Shown piece after piece: positions 62,816 through 64,000 of a stretch of 64,000 nt of DNA (positions within the stretch are counted from its first letter, which is position 1; every line of letters starts with the position of its first letter). Source of the DNA: Prostheceraeus crozeri (taxonomy: Eukaryota > Platyhelminthes > Polycladida > Euryleptidae); NCBI GenBank assembly GCA_907163375.1, contig CAJQUW010010268.1:64501-128500 (forward strand), written 5' to 3'. The translations under genes and the position numbers were made by a program. The notes under the pieces are model-generated. The model worked only from the letters and a program-made list of their open reading frames with translations. It did no database searches and was not told the DNA's origin.

Positions 62816-64000
62816 TTTGACGGGTTAGATGTCAACACATTAGACTTTAAAGGCATCGCCCAATTTGAAAATTTGAATGAAATTAAGATCGTCATCCATC
62901 TCTGGGAAAAAGGTCTGAAGGGCGTTAGGTATAGCAACCGCCAAAGTAACTTCGACCGGGTTGTCAATCTCCTCCTAGTCTATAGCGACATCACCCAGAA
63001 TGGCATTATTGTGGCATTCCTAAAATTTCAAAGTTATACCATCATCAAGCAACCTATAGGGATAATTTTTATTACTGTGATCGCTGCACACGACGCTTTA
63101 GGTCAGAACCATTTTTTGAACAGCATTACGAGTGGTGCTCTCGGGGTAAACTTCAAATGGAAGTCATGCCCAAAGATAAATTTTATAGGTATGAGGAAAA
63201 CGGCAATGAACTCAGTCCCATATGTACCATCTATGCGGACATTGAATGTTATATTGAACAAGAAGACCTAAGTCATGAGCCAGCAGCCATTGCCTGCTAT
63301 GAAGTTTGGCATCCATATTATAGGAACCAAAATAAAATGCATGTGTGGCAAGGCGAGGAGTGCGTTGAGAACTTCCTCAACTTTTTAGATAGGAAAGTCC
63401 GTTTTCATCAACGGTATTAAGCGGAGCTGACTAGGAAACCCATGTGCTTCACAGAAGCCGATAAACTCAAGTTTGATAGGAACACGGAATGTTCTGCTGC
63501 TGTTCATCCTTTGATAATCAGCAACATAAGAAAGTGAGGGACCATTGCCATTTCAGTGGTAAATTTAGGTCTGCCTTATGCAGTAAATGTAATATGAGAC
63601 TTAGGCTCAAACGGCGAACGCTCCCCGTCATCTTTCATAACTTCAAATGTTATGATGCTCACATCATCATTCGCCATGGATTCGGTAAAATGAAATCCTG
63701 GTCATCCAAAGTGATTGCACAAAGTAAGGAAAAATTTATGTGCATCACTGCTAAAGTCCAAGTCGATAAGACGAAGGAGGGAAAGCCTGTCTTCTATGAC
63801 ATAAAGTTTTTAGACAGTTTCAAGTTTATGTCTTCTTCCTTAGCCGCGTTGGCTAATAATTTAGAAACACTTCCCCTCACTCAACATTTAAGGAAAGACT
63901 ATCCCAACATAAGTGATAGTCTGATACGACGGAAAGGGGTGTTTCCTTATAGTTATTTTAGTTCAATGGATACATTGAAAGAAACATCCCTTCCGTCCAT
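62800..64000 (+). pseudogene. Family B DNA polymerase, copy B (partial, at window edge)
   Basis: From DELKFDGLDVNTL it follows copy A closely: Cys/His-finger region, YADIECYIE, then the Exo II region and GKPVFYDIKF-type sequence to the window edge. The N-terminal 500 bp of the copy A gene are replaced by the insert described at 62041-62815. Broken at about three places. Confidence 0.8.

Larger units (their letters stand above)
53841..64000. mobile_element. Polinton-like TIR element, copy B (runs off the window)
   Basis: It starts AGTAGTAACCCC at 53841, then GATGAGTCATCATGCTGACTC and the same purine-rich repeats as copy A. The order TIR, TATA promoter, structured block, CArG/TATA promoter, zinc/coiled-coil gene, F1 gene on minus and polymerase on plus matches copy A. 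It is diverged from A in the TIR and first gene and much closer in the F1/polymerase part. It carries a LINE insertion at 57017-60245 and is broken at several places. The right end lies outside the window. Confidence 0.8.

Noticed and set aside
1-64000. CRISPR arrays, rRNA, tRNA and bacterial operon features
   Set aside because: No spaced direct repeats of the right kind, no rRNA-like blocks and no confident tRNA cloverleaf were seen. The window is animal DNA.

Overview
The window is repeat-rich genomic DNA of an animal. Evidence for this: spliceosomal intron signals, APE-type and RLE-type LINEs, Tc1/mariner, pogo-like and hAT-like DNA transposons, AT-rich spacers and microsatellites. I think it is an invertebrate, probably marine, but the sequence does not fix the species. 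Almost everything recognisable is mobile DNA. The only good trace of an ordinary host gene is a ShKT-domain exon pair on the minus strand near 49.1-49.4 kb.

Region by region. (1) 9-14985: a complete-looking, roughly 15 kb Polinton-like element (copy A) with near-identical inverted repeats of about 680 bp that begin with AG. Left to right on the plus strand it carries a coiled-coil/zinc-finger gene and a broken protein-primed-type family B DNA polymerase. A minus-strand cluster then encodes a TBP-like protein, PC4-like candidates, an exonuclease-like protein, a RING-like protein and duplicated families of unknown function. (2) 15-18 kb: spacer with pogo-like and hAT-like remnants. (3) 18.1-22.9 kb: a CR1/Jockey-group LINE. 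(4) 23.3-24.0 kb: a long-inverted-repeat non-autonomous element. (5) 24.5-26.7 kb: a pogo-like non-autonomous element with a mariner relative inside it. (6) 28.1-31.9 kb: an RLE-type LINE (R2/R4 group) flanked by a 143-bp direct duplication. (7) 31.9-39.3 kb: mostly unassigned, with an integrase C-terminal fossil at 35.9 kb. (8) 39.4-45.5 kb: one LINE interrupted by a second LINE in the opposite orientation. (9) 45.5-50.9 kb: spacer with the ShKT exons. (10) 50.9-53.8 kb: a minus-strand gene of an unknown, possibly transposase-like family, split by a Tc1 element. (11) 53841 to the window end: copy B of the Polinton-like element, inserted into that gene and itself hit by a LINE whose 1045-codon ORF is intact.

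The part I consider most likely to be undescribed is the Polinton-like family. It pairs a replication gene (PolB) with what look like its own general transcription factors: a full-length TBP-like protein and candidate PC4-like proteins. Its promoters are strongly TATA-centred, with CArG and CRE-like boxes conserved between copies. Its 5' leaders repeat two kinds of structured element: short hairpins built on GCTATCA, and a conserved block of about 145 bp containing a cUUCGg hairpin, each present in front of two different genes and in both copies. I see no integrase, packaging ATPase, protease or capsid gene in copy A. It is therefore either a reduced Polinton relative or a distinct class of self-replicating element. 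These elements are treated as fossils throughout.
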